Assembly (NCBI RefSeq): GCF_009905725.1
Contig: NZ_JAAAKV010000003.1
Location: 338,808-402,807 of the forward strand
Direction: 5' to 3'
Origin: Emticicia sp. CRIBPO
GTDB taxonomy: Bacteria > Bacteroidota > Bacteroidia > Cytophagales > Spirosomataceae
DNA: 64,000 nucleotides
Part shown: positions 44,226 through 51,636 of the stretch, in pieces
Position numbering within the stretch: the first letter of the stretch is position 1
How the letters are laid out: every line of letters starts with the position of its first letter
Notes under the pieces: generated by a model
Seen by the model: the letters and a program-made list of their open reading frames with translations, nothing else
Told to the model about the DNA's origin: nothing
Database searches by the model: none
Made by a program: the position numbers and the translations under genes

Positions 44226-46616
44226 ATGTTAAGAAACTATCTCAAAATTGCCTTCAGAACCCTGAGCAAAAACAGGGCTTATGCCATCATCAATGTATCA
44301 GGGCTGGCCCTGAGTATGACCTGCGGAATCCTGATTTTTATGCTGGTCAGGCATCACCTGAGTTTTGACAATTTTCATAAAGATTCCGGCAGGATCTACC
44401 GTTTTGTGACCGAGCAGCACCGCGACCAGATTGACTACACCTTTGCCGTGCCCAATCCTTTGGGTAAGGTATTCAGGGAAGAGCATACCTTCGGAGAAAA
44501 GGTGGCCCGGGTGGCAACGTTCGACGATCAGCTCATTACTGTCAGTCAGGGGCAGGATGTAGTCAAATTCAAGGAAGAGGAGGGAGTGGCATTTACTGAG
44601 CCTGAGTTTTTTGACATATTTAATTTTCCGCTGATTGAAGGAGATATCAAAACGGCCCTGACGGAACCTAATACCGTTGTATTGACAGAATCCAAGGCAA
44701 AAAAGCTCTTTAAAGGGCAGAATGCCATGAATAAGTCTTTCAAACTGGACAACAGGGTTACCCTGAAAGTAACCGGCATTCTGAAAAACCTACCTGAAAA
44801 TACAGACAGGCGGGCCGAAATATTTGCGTCTTTCCTCACCCTGAAAACGTATAATTCCTGGTTTATCAGCGACTCCTGGGGAGGAATCTCCAGCCCTATG
44901 CAATGTTATGTGAAACTGCGACCGGGCATCAGTGTTGCCCAGGTGGAAAGGGTCTTGCCTGCTTATGTAAAAAAATACCGCCCTACCAGTAAAAATGTAC
45001 ACCATTATAAACTTCAGCCTTTAGCCGATATCCACTTTAATCCCCAATATGGCGGAGCCATGGACAAGAAGAATCTCTGGGTTTTGTCGTTCATCGGTTT
45101 GTTCCTGATCGTGACGGCTTGCGTCAACTTCATTAACCTGGCCACGGCTCAGGCTCTGAGGCGTTCCAAGGAAGTAGGTGTCCGCAAAGTACTCGGAAGT
45201 GTCAGAACGCAGCTTTTCTGGCAATTTATTTCAGAAACCGGAATCATCGCGGTTCTGGGAGTGGCAGGGGCGTTGACCCTCGCAGCACTGGCTTTACCTT
45301 ATGTCAATGAGTGGTTCCAGTCCAGGATGACTTTCGCTTCTTCAGGCGGGTGGTCGCTGCTGGGGTTTGTGGCAGGCATGTGTTTGTTCGTTGTGTTTTT
45401 TGCGGGATCCTACCCCGGACTCATCCTGGCGGGTTTTCAGCCGGTGATGGCTTTGAAAGGAAAGCTTTCACAACAGAACATCGGTGGCTTTAATACCAGG
45501 AGAACATTGATTATTACCCAGTTCGCTATTTCCCAGGTGCTGATTATCGGTATGGTCGTAATCGCCGAACAAATGCGGTATGCCAAACAATCCGACTTAG
45601 GTTTTAACAAGGACGCCATTGTGATGGTGCCTGCGGGGTCTGATTCTACCCTTACCAAGATTAAAACCCTGAAAAGTCAGTTGGCGGGTATCCCGGGCGT
45701 CGAAGAAATCTCAATGTGTAGCAGTGCCCCTTCTTCGCAATCCAACTGGAACAATTCAATTGTTTTTGACAACAGGGCCGAACCTGAAGTATTCAGGTCC
45801 AGCATGAAGTTCGGTGACGAAAGGTATTTGTCCACTTTCGGTTTGAAACTGATAGCCGGCAGGAACGTCTTCCCTTCAGACACCGTACGGGAGTTCCTGG
45901 TGAATGAAACCTTTATTAAAAAACTTAATTTTACTTCTACTGACCAGGTTTTGGGCAAAACCATTGCCGCTGACGGTGGTAACATGGTCGGAAAAATCGT
46001 CGGCGTCATCAAAGACTTTCATGATCTGTCTTTCCATGCCGATATCAACGCCGTGTGTTTCAGCACCGACCTCAGCTGGGAAGAAAACCTCGCCATAAAA
46101 GTAGATCCCCGAAACATCAGATCGACGTTGAGCGAAATTGAAAAAATGTGGAGTGCTAAATATCCTGATGAAATTTACGAACACGTGTTTCTTGACCAGT
46201 ACATCGCAGAATTCTACGAAACGGAAGATACAATGCTCAGGCTGATCCAGGTCTTTTCTTTCATCGCTATTTTTATAGGCTGTCTCGGGCTATATGGCCT
46301 TGTTTCCTTCATGGTCGCACAGAAAACCAAAGAGATTGGCATACGGAAAGTACTTGGCGGTTCGGTGAGTCACATTCTCTGGATATTCGGAAAAGAGTTC
46401 GTCCGTCTGGTGCTGATCGCCTTTATTGCAGCCGGTCCGCTGGCCTGGTGGCTGATGAGTGCCTGGCTGAAAGACTTCCAGTTTCAGATCAGTCTCAGTC
46501 CGTGGTTCTTCATCCTTACCATTGCAGGAACATTGGCGGTAGCTGTGCTGACCGTAGGATACCAGGCCCTGAAAGCCTCTCTGATGGATCCGGTGAAGTC
46601 GCTGAAGAGTGATTGA
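44226..46616 (+). CDS. MacB/FtsX-like ABC permease, array copy 10
   Basis: A 796-aa permease. Opening MLRNYLKIAFRTLSKNRAY. Coupling motifs RRSKEVGVRKVLGS (about 313) and QKTKEIGIRKVLGG (about 700). The first-half return helix FINLATAQALRRS pairs it with copy 9. The second periplasmic block is weak: GVIKDFHDLSFHADINAVCF (about 594). It ends SLMDPVKSLKSD; Asp replaces the otherwise constant terminal Glu because the stop codon falls inside a 16-bp direct repeat (46608-46639). It is the last gene of the array; no clear terminator follows, and the next gene is on the opposite strand. Confidence 0.92.
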   Translation: MLRNYLKIAFRTLSKNRAYAIINVSGLALSMTCGILIFMLVRHHLSFDNFHKDSGRIYRFVTEQHRDQIDYTFAVPNPLGKVFREEHTFGEKVARVATFDDQLITVSQGQDVVKFKEEEGVAFTEPEFFDIFNFPLIEGDIKTALTEPNTVVLTESKAKKLFKGQNAMNKSFKLDNRVTLKVTGILKNLPENTDRRAEIFASFLTLKTYNSWFISDSWGGISSPMQCYVKLRPGISVAQVERVLPAYVKKYRPTSKNVHHYKLQPLADIHFNPQYGGAMDKKNLWVLSFIGLFLIVTACVNFINLATAQALRRSKEVGVRKVLGSVRTQLFWQFISETGIIAVLGVAGALTLAALALPYVNEWFQSRMTFASSGGWSLLGFVAGMCLFVVFFAGSYPGLILAGFQPVMALKGKLSQQNIGGFNTRRTLIITQFAISQVLIIGMVVIAEQMRYAKQSDLGFNKDAIVMVPAGSDSTLTKIKTLKSQLAGIPGVEEISMCSSAPSSQSNWNNSIVFDNRAEPEVFRSSMKFGDERYLSTFGLKLIAGRNVFPSDTVREFLVNETFIKKLNFTSTDQVLGKTIAADGGNMVGKIVGVIKDFHDLSFHADINAVCFSTDLSWEENLAIKVDPRNIRSTLSEIEKMWSAKYPDEIYEHVFLDQYIAEFYETEDTMLRLIQVFSFIAIFIGCLGLYGLVSFMVAQKTKEIGIRKVLGGSVSHILWIFGKEFVRLVLIAFIAAGPLAWWLMSAWLKDFQFQISLSPWFFILTIAGTLAVAVLTVGYQALKASLMDPVKSLKSD

Positions 46617-46639
46617 ATGAATGAGTGATTGAATGAATG
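46608..46639. repeat. 16-bp tandem repeat across the permease 10 stop codon
   Basis: AGTGATTGAATGAATG occurs twice without mismatch (46608-46623 and 46624-46639), followed by a partial third unit ATTGAATGAG. The first unit supplies the last codons and stop of permease 10. Confidence 0.7.
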
Positions 46640-46684
46640 ATTGAATGAGTTAATGTCCGGTCTCCGGAAACTGATTTTTTATTG

Positions 46685-46704
46685 AGACGTTGCATGCAAC
46701 GTCT
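46685..46704. repeat. 20-bp perfect palindrome
   Basis: AGACGTTGCATGCAACGTCT is fully self-complementary. It lies between the convergent permease 10 gene and the gene ending at 46843. It differs from the array's GTGCCT repeat and looks like a REP-type unit; it does not carry a T-run for termination. Confidence 0.6.
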
Positions 46705-46842
46705 GATTCAGGAATAAATGGCTTTTTTTTTAAATACCGGAACCCCGCAGATACGCACAGCCGTGTTTATCTTCGGGGTTCTTAATAAAAATAGCAGCTC
46801 AGATGTGCCTGCTTTCTCCCTTTTTCTTTCCTCCCTTCTCCT

Positions 46843-47448
46843 TCATTCCTCCAAAACCATCACAAAATCCTTCACAGGGTTCTTCTTGATGATTTTCAGC
46901 AGTTTACCGTTTTTATAGAAGTAGCTGTCCTCATATTTACCCATTTTGGCGGTGTATCGTCCTTCCCCTGTCCTGGTGATCCTGAAAAAATCGCCGTAGT
47001 ATTCGGCATAGGCTATGTCCTGGGCATTCGGCTCTCTGAAAAACAGGTTAACCACTGTCTGATGGATATTTCCGGTGATGGTCTTATCCATCTCAGATTT
47101 ATGTTGTTTAGACTCCACATGATAGCCGTTTTCCTTCTTTTCGGTTTTGGTGTAGAAATCGCCTTTGTTGGTATGGGCGTCAACCCTTGCACTCATGAGC
47201 TGGTTTTCGCCCTGCAGGGTGTTGACCTGGTAAAAGATACGCAGCACATACACCAGGAAATTGACTTTGACATCGCTGGTGAGGGTATAGGCCGTTAGTT
47301 TGTCGTTTTTGACTTGTTTAGTCGCGGTCATTTTCCCGACCGTAATACCAGCCACTTCAATATTATAGGTTCTTTTTTCAACGGGAGTTTGCCCGTAAGC
47401 TTCAACAGCTACGCAAAGGAGCAGAAATGGCACCAGAATTTTCTTCAT
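46843..47448 (-). CDS. Exported DUF6134-like protein
   Basis: A 201-aa protein with a signal peptide (about 1-19, ILVPFLLLCVAVEAYGQ). The mature part is predicted all-beta: alternating strands such as RTYNIEVAGITVGKMTATK, YTLTSDVKVNFLVYVLRIFYQV and GRYTAKMGKYEDSYFYKNGKL. This resembles the DUF6134/DUF3108-like lipocalin-type exported proteins of Bacteroidota, with the recurrent start T-Y-x-I-x-V-x-G-x-x-V-G; function unknown. It is a single gene, convergent with the permease array and divergent from the ECF sigma gene, with 249 bp between the starts. Confidence 0.7.
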   Translation of the reverse strand: MKKILVPFLLLCVAVEAYGQTPVEKRTYNIEVAGITVGKMTATKQVKNDKLTAYTLTSDVKVNFLVYVLRIFYQVNTLQGENQLMSARVDAHTNKGDFYTKTEKKENGYHVESKQHKSEMDKTITGNIHQTVVNLFFREPNAQDIAYAEYYGDFFRITRTGEGRYTAKMGKYEDSYFYKNGKLLKIIKKNPVKDFVMVLEE

Positions 47449-47632
47449 TTTTTAAAATGCGGTTTTAAGTGAATACTATCCGGTGGCGAAAAGTCCCGCA
47501 AGATAAGATTTCAACGTTTTCTACAGATGATTTTAGGAATATAATTTTTTATTGAAAGTTTTTTATAAATTTATAGTGTTGGTTTTCAGTGTATTATGGT
47601 ATTTGTCTGACTGTCCTTTGAAAATATTTTAA

Positions 47633-47640
47633 TATTTTTG
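47633..47640 (+). promoter_or_regulatory. Putative -7 box before the ECF sigma gene
   Basis: TATTTTTG matches TAnnTTTG and lies 57 nt before the TTG start at 47698. TTTG copies upstream are at 12 and 27 nt, neither at the usual distance, so it is a weak call. Confidence 0.3.
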
Positions 47641-47697
47641 TAACCTTCCCGTCCTGTTGAGGTTTCCGGTGTATCAATATCAAAACTAATAGTCCTT

Positions 47698-48243
47698 TTG
47701 AACTCACTCGCTGACAATGCCATCATGTTAAAAGTTAAGTCCGGCGATTTGGACAAAATGGGGCTGCTTTTTGAGCGATACCACAGGCCTTTGTATGGCT
47801 TTCTTTACCGGATGACCGGCGAGAAAGAGGCCAGCGAAGACATGGTCCAGAATGTATACTACCGGATGATCAGGTACAGAAATACTTTTACCGGCGACGG
47901 TGAATTCAAAACATGGATGTATCATCTGGCCAGGAATGTGGTCAATGATTATTTCAAAAAGAACAAGGTGAGGCACCAGGATGTATCGGAAGTGGAGGCA
48001 AGAATAGGAGGGGGCACACTGGCAGATGAAGAGATTCAGAAGCAACAGGAAATCAATCTTCTGAACAATGCAATTGCCAGTTTACCTGAAGAAAGCAGGG
48101 AGGTACTGATCCTGAGCCGTTACCAGGAACTGAAGTATGATGAGATCGCGGGGATTCTCAAAATATCGGAAGGGAACGTAAAAGTGAGGGTCTACAGGGC
48201 CATCCAGCAATTAAAAAGTATTTATCTGAAATTGGAACAATAG
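47698..48243 (+). CDS. ECF-type RNA polymerase sigma factor
   Basis: A sigma-70 family protein of about 181 aa. Region 2 is at about 22-90 (LLFERYHRPLYGFLYRMTG ... SEDMVQNVYYRMIRYRNTF ... FKTWMYHLARNVVNDYFKK) and region 4 at about 115-175 (SLPEESREVLILSRYQELKYDEIAGILKIS ... VKVRVYRAIQQLK). No ATG precedes region 2 by enough residues except through a TTG start at 47698; an ATG at codon 10 (47725) would leave only MLKVKSGDLDK before the first helix. I prefer TTG. The anti-sigma-like gene starts 3 bp after its stop, and two DUF4097 genes follow on the same strand. Confidence 0.88.
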   Translation: MNSLADNAIMLKVKSGDLDKMGLLFERYHRPLYGFLYRMTGEKEASEDMVQNVYYRMIRYRNTFTGDGEFKTWMYHLARNVVNDYFKKNKVRHQDVSEVEARIGGGTLADEEIQKQQEINLLNNAIASLPEESREVLILSRYQELKYDEIAGILKISEGNVKVRVYRAIQQLKSIYLKLEQ

Positions 48244-48246
48244 AAT

Positions 48247-49062
48247 ATGGAAAGTGAAAAAGATAAGGAGCTGCTGATCAGTTATCTGAACAACGAGCTG
48301 ACTGCAAAAGAGAAAGAAGCATTTGAGAAATTCCTTGCCGGGTCTGCTGAAATGAGACAGGAAAGTGACGAGGCGGGTCATATATGGGAGATGATGGGGC
48401 AGTTGCCTGAACCTGAACCGTCGGCGGCATTACCGGTGAAATTCTACGCGATGCTTGATACTTTCAAAGCCTCGGAAGCTGACAAAAGAAACGTTGTAAA
48501 AGAACTTTGGGAGAAATTTCAGCAGATGTGGTCTTTCCAGCCTAAGTTTCAGATGGCTTACAGCCTCGTGATTCTGATGCTTGGTTTGGGTTTAGGTTAT
48601 TTTGTCAACGAAAAACTGGTGAAATCCGGTAAAAACGAAGAAATACAGAACCTCTCGTCCGAAGTGCAGGACATGAAACAGATGATGATGTTGTCATTGC
48701 TTGAAAACCCGTCTGCAACCGAAAGAATCAGGGCGGTGAGTTACACCAATGAGATCAAGGCAGTAGATAAAAAGGTCATCGAAGCCTTGCTGACCACCCT
48801 TAATAATGACTCCAACGACAACGTTCGTCTGATGACCCTCGAAGCCCTCGTTAAACTGGCTAATGAGCCCATGGTCAGGGAAGGACTGGTACAGTCTATC
48901 ACCCACCAGGAATCACCGCTGGTACAGTCGGCCCTGGCAGATGTAATGGTGAAGTTACAGGAGAAAAGAGCCATTAAACCCCTTAAAAAATTACTCAAAC
49001 AGCAGGACCTGAACGGTTTTGTGAAGAGTAAAATCGAATCAAGTATTCACGAGATCATATAA
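48247..49062 (+). CDS. Anti-sigma-like membrane protein with C-terminal HEAT repeats
   Basis: A 271-aa protein. The N-terminal 75 residues form the helical zf-HC2/anti-sigma-like region (LLISYLNNELTAKEKEAFEKF), without the zinc-binding HxxxCxxC. A single helix crosses the membrane (about 103-120, MAYSLVILMLGLGLGYFV), a short coiled coil follows (130-145), and then HEAT-like repeats (about 160-271, NVRLMTLEALVKLANEPMVREGL and SPLVQSALADVMVKLQEKRAI). The order sigma factor, then this gene, 3 bp apart, argues that it restrains the sigma factor, with the HEAT part outside the cytoplasm sensing an unknown partner. The role is inferred from order and layout. Confidence 0.75.
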   Translation: MESEKDKELLISYLNNELTAKEKEAFEKFLAGSAEMRQESDEAGHIWEMMGQLPEPEPSAALPVKFYAMLDTFKASEADKRNVVKELWEKFQQMWSFQPKFQMAYSLVILMLGLGLGYFVNEKLVKSGKNEEIQNLSSEVQDMKQMMMLSLLENPSATERIRAVSYTNEIKAVDKKVIEALLTTLNNDSNDNVRLMTLEALVKLANEPMVREGLVQSITHQESPLVQSALADVMVKLQEKRAIKPLKKLLKQQDLNGFVKSKIESSIHEII

Positions 49063-49122
49063 GTTTTATGACTTAACAGGCCTCTGACAGATATTCTAAA
49101 AGCTAATTAAACTTAACAAATT

Positions 49123-49989
49123 ATGAAAAATGTAATGATTTCCTGCATAGCGGGATTGGTGATCTCTTGTGCCCAGACTACGTCAAAAGCACAGGATTTT
49201 AAGGAGCACATCAGCAAAGAATTCAGCCTTAAAACAGCCGCCGCCAGCAGTACCCTGGCCATCTACAATGTTTTTGGCTCGGTTAAAGTCGAGGGCTATT
49301 CGGGAGACAAAGTGACGATTGAAATCGATAAGTCGATTTCCGGCAAAAACAGCGAAGAGGTCGAACTGGCCAAAAAAGAATTCAGACTGGAGTTCGATGA
49401 AAAGTCAGACAGTATAGTGGTTTACACGGCAGAACCGTATGATTCACGTCCGAACATGAACTGGAACAGGAGAAATGAAAGAAAAGACAGGCATTACAAA
49501 GTAAAACTTGAGTTTGTCGTCAAAGTGCCTTTCGGGATGAATCTCAGGGTGATGACCATCAATGAGGGAAATGTAAGCGTGAAGAACGTGGAAGGTAGCC
49601 TGGACGTGGGCAATGTCAACGGAGCCATCAGCATACTGAATGCCAAGGGAACTTCGAAAGTGCATACCGTCAACGGCAACGTGGATGTTACCTATACCAG
49701 CACGCCGCCTGAAAAATCGACTTATAATACGATCAACGGCACCATGAACATCACTTATCCGGCTGACTTTTCGGGAGATGTCCAGCTGAAAAGTATGAAT
49801 GGAGAGTTTTACACAGATTTTCAGAATGCAGAAGTGCTGCCCGGAGCAGTGGTTAAAAACACAGAGCAAAACGGTAAAGCAACGGTATACAAGCTGAATA
49901 AAGACACCTCACTACGCATTGGCAAGGGTGGCAAAATATACAAATTTGAAACGTTAAACGGGAATATTTATATCAAAAAACAATCATAA
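49123..49989 (+). CDS. Exported DUF4097-family protein
   Basis: A 288-aa protein with a signal peptide (about 1-23, MISCIAGLVISCAQTTSKAQ; the internal Cys is not in a convincing lipobox). The mature chain is a stack of short beta strands with Asn-Gly turns, as in DUF4097/DUF4098 adhesin-like beta-solenoids: NVFGSVKVEGYSGDKVTIE, VKNVEGSLDVGNVNGAISI, KVHTVNGNVDVTY and YNTINGTMNITY. Such proteins are commonly encoded beside ECF sigma and anti-sigma genes in Bacteroidota. A 60-bp gap with AAAAGCTAATTAAACTT precedes the start. The next DUF4097 gene follows by 5 bp, so both belong to the sigma operon. Confidence 0.8.
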   Translation: MKNVMISCIAGLVISCAQTTSKAQDFKEHISKEFSLKTAAASSTLAIYNVFGSVKVEGYSGDKVTIEIDKSISGKNSEEVELAKKEFRLEFDEKSDSIVVYTAEPYDSRPNMNWNRRNERKDRHYKVKLEFVVKVPFGMNLRVMTINEGNVSVKNVEGSLDVGNVNGAISILNAKGTSKVHTVNGNVDVTYTSTPPEKSTYNTINGTMNITYPADFSGDVQLKSMNGEFYTDFQNAEVLPGAVVKNTEQNGKATVYKLNKDTSLRIGKGGKIYKFETLNGNIYIKKQS

Positions 49990-49994
49990 AACAT

Positions 49995-50813
49995 ATGAAA
50001 AAGTTGAGAATCACAGGGGCTTTGATAATGGCCATGGCTTTATGCCAGAACTTGTCAGCACAAACCGAACAGCTCGTTGTCCCTCTGAGCACACCTGGAA
50101 AACCATTCACACTGGATGTTAACCTGATAGCCGGATCTATAAAAGTGGCACTTTATGATGGAAAGGACATCATTGTGGATGCCTCAGCCAAAGCAGATGG
50201 TAAAAAAGAAGACGGCAGGGAAACCTCCGGAGGTATGAGAAGGATCTCCAGCGGTAACGGTATCAATGTTTCGGCAGAAGAAAAAGCCAATAAGGTTTCC
50301 ATTCATTCTGAAGGCTGGAGCAAACCGACAAACCTGTCCATCAAAATACCCCAGGGAAGTACCACGGTAAAATTGCACACCATTAATGACGGCGATATCG
50401 TGGTGGATAATATCAGCGGCGAACTTGAAGTCACCAATGTAAACGGAGCCATTACACTTTCTGGTGTTTCGGGTTCGGTGGTAGCCAATACCATCAACGG
50501 ACATATCAAAACGACGTTCAAGACCATCACAGCCACTGCACCGATGGCGTTTACTACCCTGAACGGGGACGTGGACATCACTTTTCCGGCCACTTTGAAA
50601 GCAGATGTCAAACTGAAATCTGATAACGGAGAGATCTACACAGATTTTGACATCGTGATCGACAGAAACCAGCCGAAAGTAAACAAGAGTTCTTCTCCGG
50701 GCACTTACAAGGTCAATATTGATCAATGGGTATATGGCAAAATTAACGCCGGAGGACCGGAGCTGATGATGAAAAATATGCACGGCAATATTTACATCAG
50801 GAAAAGCAAATAA
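49995..50813 (+). CDS. Second exported DUF4097-family protein
   Basis: A 272-aa paralogue of the preceding gene. It has a signal peptide (about 1-22, ALIMAMALCQNLSAQ) and the same Asn-Gly-rich beta-solenoid pattern: TVKLHTINDGDIVVDNISGE, LEVTNVNGAITLSGVSG and VVANTINGHIKTTF. Between the signal and the solenoid lies a Lys/Ser-rich, less ordered part (about 55-105). The two paralogues may assemble together or be surface stress proteins controlled by the upstream sigma factor; neither is shown by the sequence. No hairpin terminator is visible after its stop. Confidence 0.8.
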   Translation: MKKLRITGALIMAMALCQNLSAQTEQLVVPLSTPGKPFTLDVNLIAGSIKVALYDGKDIIVDASAKADGKKEDGRETSGGMRRISSGNGINVSAEEKANKVSIHSEGWSKPTNLSIKIPQGSTTVKLHTINDGDIVVDNISGELEVTNVNGAITLSGVSGSVVANTINGHIKTTFKTITATAPMAFTTLNGDVDITFPATLKADVKLKSDNGEIYTDFDIVIDRNQPKVNKSSSPGTYKVNIDQWVYGKINAGGPELMMKNMHGNIYIRKSK

Positions 50814-51636
50814 GTTTTAAAGGACGGGGCTTTGCTTAATGAAAAAGTAAATGAGACCTGCAGTTGTTCTACGTTTTCGACCCGGAATAATCGGCGTTAG
50901 TGTGAAAGGGAATTCACAAAAATGAGCGAAGTAATTCGCATCGGGTTAAGATAGGATTTTCATCCGGGAATGAAAATGCTGATTGAAACAAACCCCCTGG
51001 GAAATCAATAAGGTTAACAGGATTTCTGATGAAGAACCTGAGGATTTAACGTCACATTCTTTTAACCTTATTGACTTCAGGCGGGGAAATGATGAAAAAG
51101 CTATAAAAAAGAGGAACACCACACAAATTACAGATGCCGGAAACAACAAGTGATGAGTCAGGAATTCATTGTTTCGGGAGCGGGAAGGTTAACCTTATGT
51201 AATTAAATGTTAAAAAGGGTTAATATTGGTCATTACAAAGCCTTACTTAATCGTTGTCTGTTATTTTTGTGAATGAAAACACTGACCGCCTGATTTCCGG
51301 TTTTGATGACCCACGGCAGAACTTCATTCCGGCAGCTGATCCTTATTCCAGAAAAATATTTCACAGAGATTTGTAAAATAAACGAAGAAAAAATTGGAAC
51401 TACGAAATGTTTCGTATTATATTTGTTACGAAATAATTCGTAGTTGAATTAAGGGGGAAATCTTCATCCGGGAAATGGAGATGATACCAGGGATTCAACA
51501 CTTTTTGAACACAACTTTATCAATAGGGTTAAGCGGTTTATAATGAAGCATGTTTTTTTGACCTGATGCAACATTGCCCGACCTTACTGATCACTAGAAG
51601 GCATAGAAATTATGAAAAAGCTATTTAAAAAAAATT
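50814..51636. other. 823-bp intergenic region upstream of the TonB-type receptor gene
   Basis: The gap has no credible gene. It contains two segments in the same order, TTCATCCGGGAA, then GGTTAA, then ATGAAAAAGCTAT (about 50957-51105 and 51465-51625), which look like an old duplication of the leader. It also holds a -7 box TATTTTTG at 51262-51269 without a good partner and the operator-flanked promoter at 51394-51442. The leader from that promoter to the receptor ATG is about 200 nt. Confidence 0.45.
51394..51442 (+). promoter_or_regulatory. Promoter with two TACGAAA dyads
   Basis: TTG (51394-51396), a 21-nt spacer and TATATTTG (51418-51425) form a good promoter. A perfect dyad TACGAAATGTTTCGTA (51401-51416) lies in the spacer, and TACGAAATAATTCGTA (51427-51442) covers the start site. 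Both have CTAC/GTAG-like edges reminiscent of BlaI/MecI-family operators; the regulator is not in this window. Binding here would block polymerase. Confidence 0.5.

Noticed and set aside
46654-46670. TGTCCG-GTCT-CCGGAA as another dyad site of the NtrC-type regulator
   Set aside because: One half is wrong, there is no second site 21 bp away and no sigma-54-like promoter follows.
47470-47510. GGTGGCGAAAAGTCCCGCA as a sigma-54 promoter
   Set aside because: The -12 part does not fit TTGC or TTGA, and the position relative to the ECF gene is too far.
50946-51149. 67-codon open frame in the 823-bp gap
   Set aside because: No family resemblance, and it overlaps the duplicated leader segments.
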